A DNA stretch of 64,000 nucleotides from Bacteroidales bacterium (GTDB lineage: Bacteria > Bacteroidota > Bacteroidia > Bacteroidales > UBA12077): assembly GCA_003446015.1 (NCBI GenBank), contig DMBU01000108.1, positions 9,480 through 73,479 on the forward strand, written 5' to 3'. Positions 62,479 through 64,000 of the stretch are shown one piece after another; within the stretch, counting starts at the first letter, position 1, and the number at the start of each line of letters is the position of its first letter. The notes under the pieces are model-generated. The model searched no databases. It was given only the letters and a program-made list of their open reading frames with translations, and had not been told where the DNA came from. Both the position numbers and the translations under genes were made by a program.

Positions 62479-63702
62479 TTATTCCCATTCTAGTAATCTT
62501 CGTTCTCCTTTTAGATTCTTTATTTCTGTAACATCCTGGCTCACTTCTAACACTCCGTAGTACTTATTTTCATTGTTTCGCACTGCAAAATATTGAATTA
62601 AAATAAACCTGTTGTTTAATTCCAACCAAAATTGAGCCATATCTCTATCGCCGTTTTTAAATGCCTTTATAATTTCTTCAACAACATGAACACTTTCCGG
62701 CGGATGGCAATTTTGCACCTTTCTTCCTATTATTGCAGGAGACCGCGGAAATAATCTATTCTTCGGATTTGAAAAGAATTTAACTGTGTCATTCTCATCA
62801 ACAAAGGTAATGTCTACCGGTAAATGATTAAATAATAACAGGGCCTGCTCAACAGTAATCTCACTATTCTCAGTTTGAATTAAACCTTTATTGTAATTGA
62901 AACTACGTTGTTTTTCTTTCATTTCAATATCAGGTTTAACAGGTGTTTCAATAAAAGGAAAACCATATTCGAAACTCTGGATATGCATATCATTAAGTTC
63001 ATCTTCAGAAAAAGTTTTCGAAGCTATTGGATATAAAACCAGTTCTTCTTTTTGAATCATTCCAAAAACAAGGAAGTAATATGATCCTATTTCTTTGTTT
63101 ATAATCTGCCAGGTAGATTTTTCAGATGTCAATAACCCGATAAGTAAATTTATCTTTTTACGAATATCATCATGCAATGACCACATCACTTTTAAAGGTC
63201 TATAATCATCTCTTTTTTTCTCAATACATGGAGATAAAACGTTTTCTTTCTTTACATAATGACTTTCAAATTGTTTAAATTCTATAAAATGATTTAACAA
63301 TTCTTTTTTTAAGTCTCTTAGCTCTAATTCCTCTGTACCTTTATACGATTTTAGGATTTGTTTAACCTTATTCAGTTTAAATTCAAATGCCCTGTTTTCC
63401 AGCATTAAAAAATACAGAAATGTTCCCTCTTTCGGACTCTCCCATTGAAATGATTTGAGACTTTTAAAAAACACATTGATTACTTTATTTATTGTTTTTT
63501 TTATTTCAGTTACACCTATCCCCATTCTAAACTGAGTATCTTCAAGCATAACCATATCAAAAGGTGTTACTTTTTCTATAGCTTCTTTATACTTTTCAAT
63601 AAGTTCTGTACCATCTTCACCACTCATCATTCCTAGTGAGAATGCAAGTAGGTCTTCCTGATGCTTATTTAGATTTTGATTTGTAAGTGACGTTTTAAGC
63701 AT
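62479..63702 (-). CDS. second hemerythrin-PAS protein (DUF438-related)
   Basis: A 407-residue paralogue of the previous gene. The N-terminal 80 residues are diverged from DUF438 (LAFSLGMMSGEDGTELIEKYK). The hemerythrin part shows FESHYVKKENVLSPCIE, VMWSLHDDIR, MIQKEELVLYPIA and MHIQSFEYGF. The PAS part shows NHLPVDITFVDENDTVKFF and CHPPESVHVVEEII. It lies 49 bases before the DUF438 gene, so the three genes probably form one transcript. The duplication with retained iron-ligand pattern suggests two related sensors. Confidence 0.9.
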   Translation of the reverse strand: MLKTSLTNQNLNKHQEDLLAFSLGMMSGEDGTELIEKYKEAIEKVTPFDMVMLEDTQFRMGIGVTEIKKTINKVINVFFKSLKSFQWESPKEGTFLYFLMLENRAFEFKLNKVKQILKSYKGTEELELRDLKKELLNHFIEFKQFESHYVKKENVLSPCIEKKRDDYRPLKVMWSLHDDIRKKINLLIGLLTSEKSTWQIINKEIGSYYFLVFGMIQKEELVLYPIASKTFSEDELNDMHIQSFEYGFPFIETPVKPDIEMKEKQRSFNYNKGLIQTENSEITVEQALLLFNHLPVDITFVDENDTVKFFSNPKNRLFPRSPAIIGRKVQNCHPPESVHVVEEIIKAFKNGDRDMAQFWLELNNRFILIQYFAVRNNENKYYGVLEVSQDVTEIKNLKGERRLLEWE

Positions 63703-63941
63703 TGTTTTTTATCTCAAGTTAAGAAAAAATTGCTTGAAGTGTAAATAGTTTTTTAAATACATAAAATTAAATGATTGTCTGTTTTAGTCATAATTGTTGT
63801 TATGGATTTTATACTTTGCTCGTGAAATAAATGTTCTTCATTTGCTCCGTCCCTAAAGCCTGCCAGTCGTTAGGCCATTCCCGTCAGGCTAAGAAAATGT
63901 ATATTTAAATATCAATTATTTAATGTTTATAATAACTACTT
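63703..63941. other. intergenic region with a GC-rich hairpin
   Basis: No gene was found in about 240 bases. At 63857-63890 agcctg and caggct can pair over a GC-rich insert unlike its AT-rich surroundings; the whole patch 63845-63895 may be another intergenic repeat. No clear promoter box with both elements was seen for the hemerythrin-PAS gene. Confidence 0.35.
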
Positions 63942-64000
63942 TTAGTACTCAATAGAAGCATCAATAAACTTATTTGCTTTAATGATTCCACTTTTTTGGC
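63942..64000 (-). CDS. possible C-terminal end of a gene running off the window
   Basis: On the minus strand the last 59 bases read QKSGIIKANKFIDASIEY followed by TAA (63942-63944). The composition looks like a protein end, but other frames cannot be excluded over so short a length. Product unknown. Confidence 0.35.
   Translation of the reverse strand, partial: QKSGIIKANKFIDASIEY

Noticed and set aside
61185..63702. gene duplication by a recent transposition
   Set aside because: The two hemerythrin-PAS proteins are clearly paralogous but strongly diverged, and no repeat or transposase flanks them; an old duplication is simpler.

Overview
The window reads as chromosomal DNA of an AT-rich, anaerobic or facultative Bacteroidota, most likely of the Marinilabiliales/Bacteroidales group. 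The grounds are Bacteroidota promoter boxes (TTTG, then TAnnTTTG), lineage-typical families (GSCFA, DUF3078, DUF4270, DUF4837, DUF4907, DUF5689, SusC-like TonB receptors), Asp-rich tails after lipobox cysteines, and oxygen/NO-defence genes typical of anaerobes. Species cannot be fixed from the sequence. No phage, plasmid, integrase, insertion sequence or CRISPR array was seen.

Region 1-5.6 kb is a methionine operon on the minus strand: promoter, SAM-I riboswitch, aspartate kinase, metY, metX and homoserine dehydrogenase (cut by the window edge). 5.6-12 kb holds a DUF4412-like secreted protein, groES-groEL with their own promoter and terminators, and an envelope operon (sigma54 activator, lptE, TPR protein, secG). 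12.1-24.6 kb holds kdsB, a dense palindromic repeat cluster, a divergent locus of TonB receptor, DUF5689 lipoprotein and secreted endonuclease/phosphatase, a V4R-like protein, a second TonB receptor, GSCFA, a four-helix-bundle gene between perfect inverted repeats, and an alpha/beta hydrolase. 24.6-34.1 kb holds yjbQ, a DUF3078 protein, queG, the complete suf operon (sufBCDSE plus a DUF59/SufT-like gene) and thiL.

34-44.3 kb is an envelope region: PQQ-like propeller lipoprotein, secreted esterase, a porin/DUF4270/kelch/DUF4907 group, two peptidyl-prolyl isomerases, a CoA-binding protein and an ECF sigma factor with a membrane partner. At 44.4-49.2 kb lies one 1619-residue protein made of two fused UvrA-like units (four ATPase domains). 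49.3-55.9 kb is an envelope block (DUF4837, LysM transglycosylase, tatA, rseP, dxr, M23 peptidase). At 56.1-56.3 kb an initiator tRNA is preceded by a broken copy of its own 5' half split by a palindrome.

56.5-63.7 kb looks like an NO/oxygen stress island: AraC-type membrane regulator, secreted DUF6448 protein, cupin, two decayed genes ([2Fe-2S] BFD-like and a frameshifted cupin), flavodiiron protein FprA, and convergent to these DUF1858/DUF2249 and two DUF438-hemerythrin-PAS proteins.

The strongest items for a second look are the four-ATPase UvrA fusion, the S23-type gene enclosed by heptamer-built inverted repeats that also supply the ends of neighbouring genes, the covarying palindrome cluster at 12.8-13.3 kb, the split tRNA remnant, and the stress island with its fresh gene decay.
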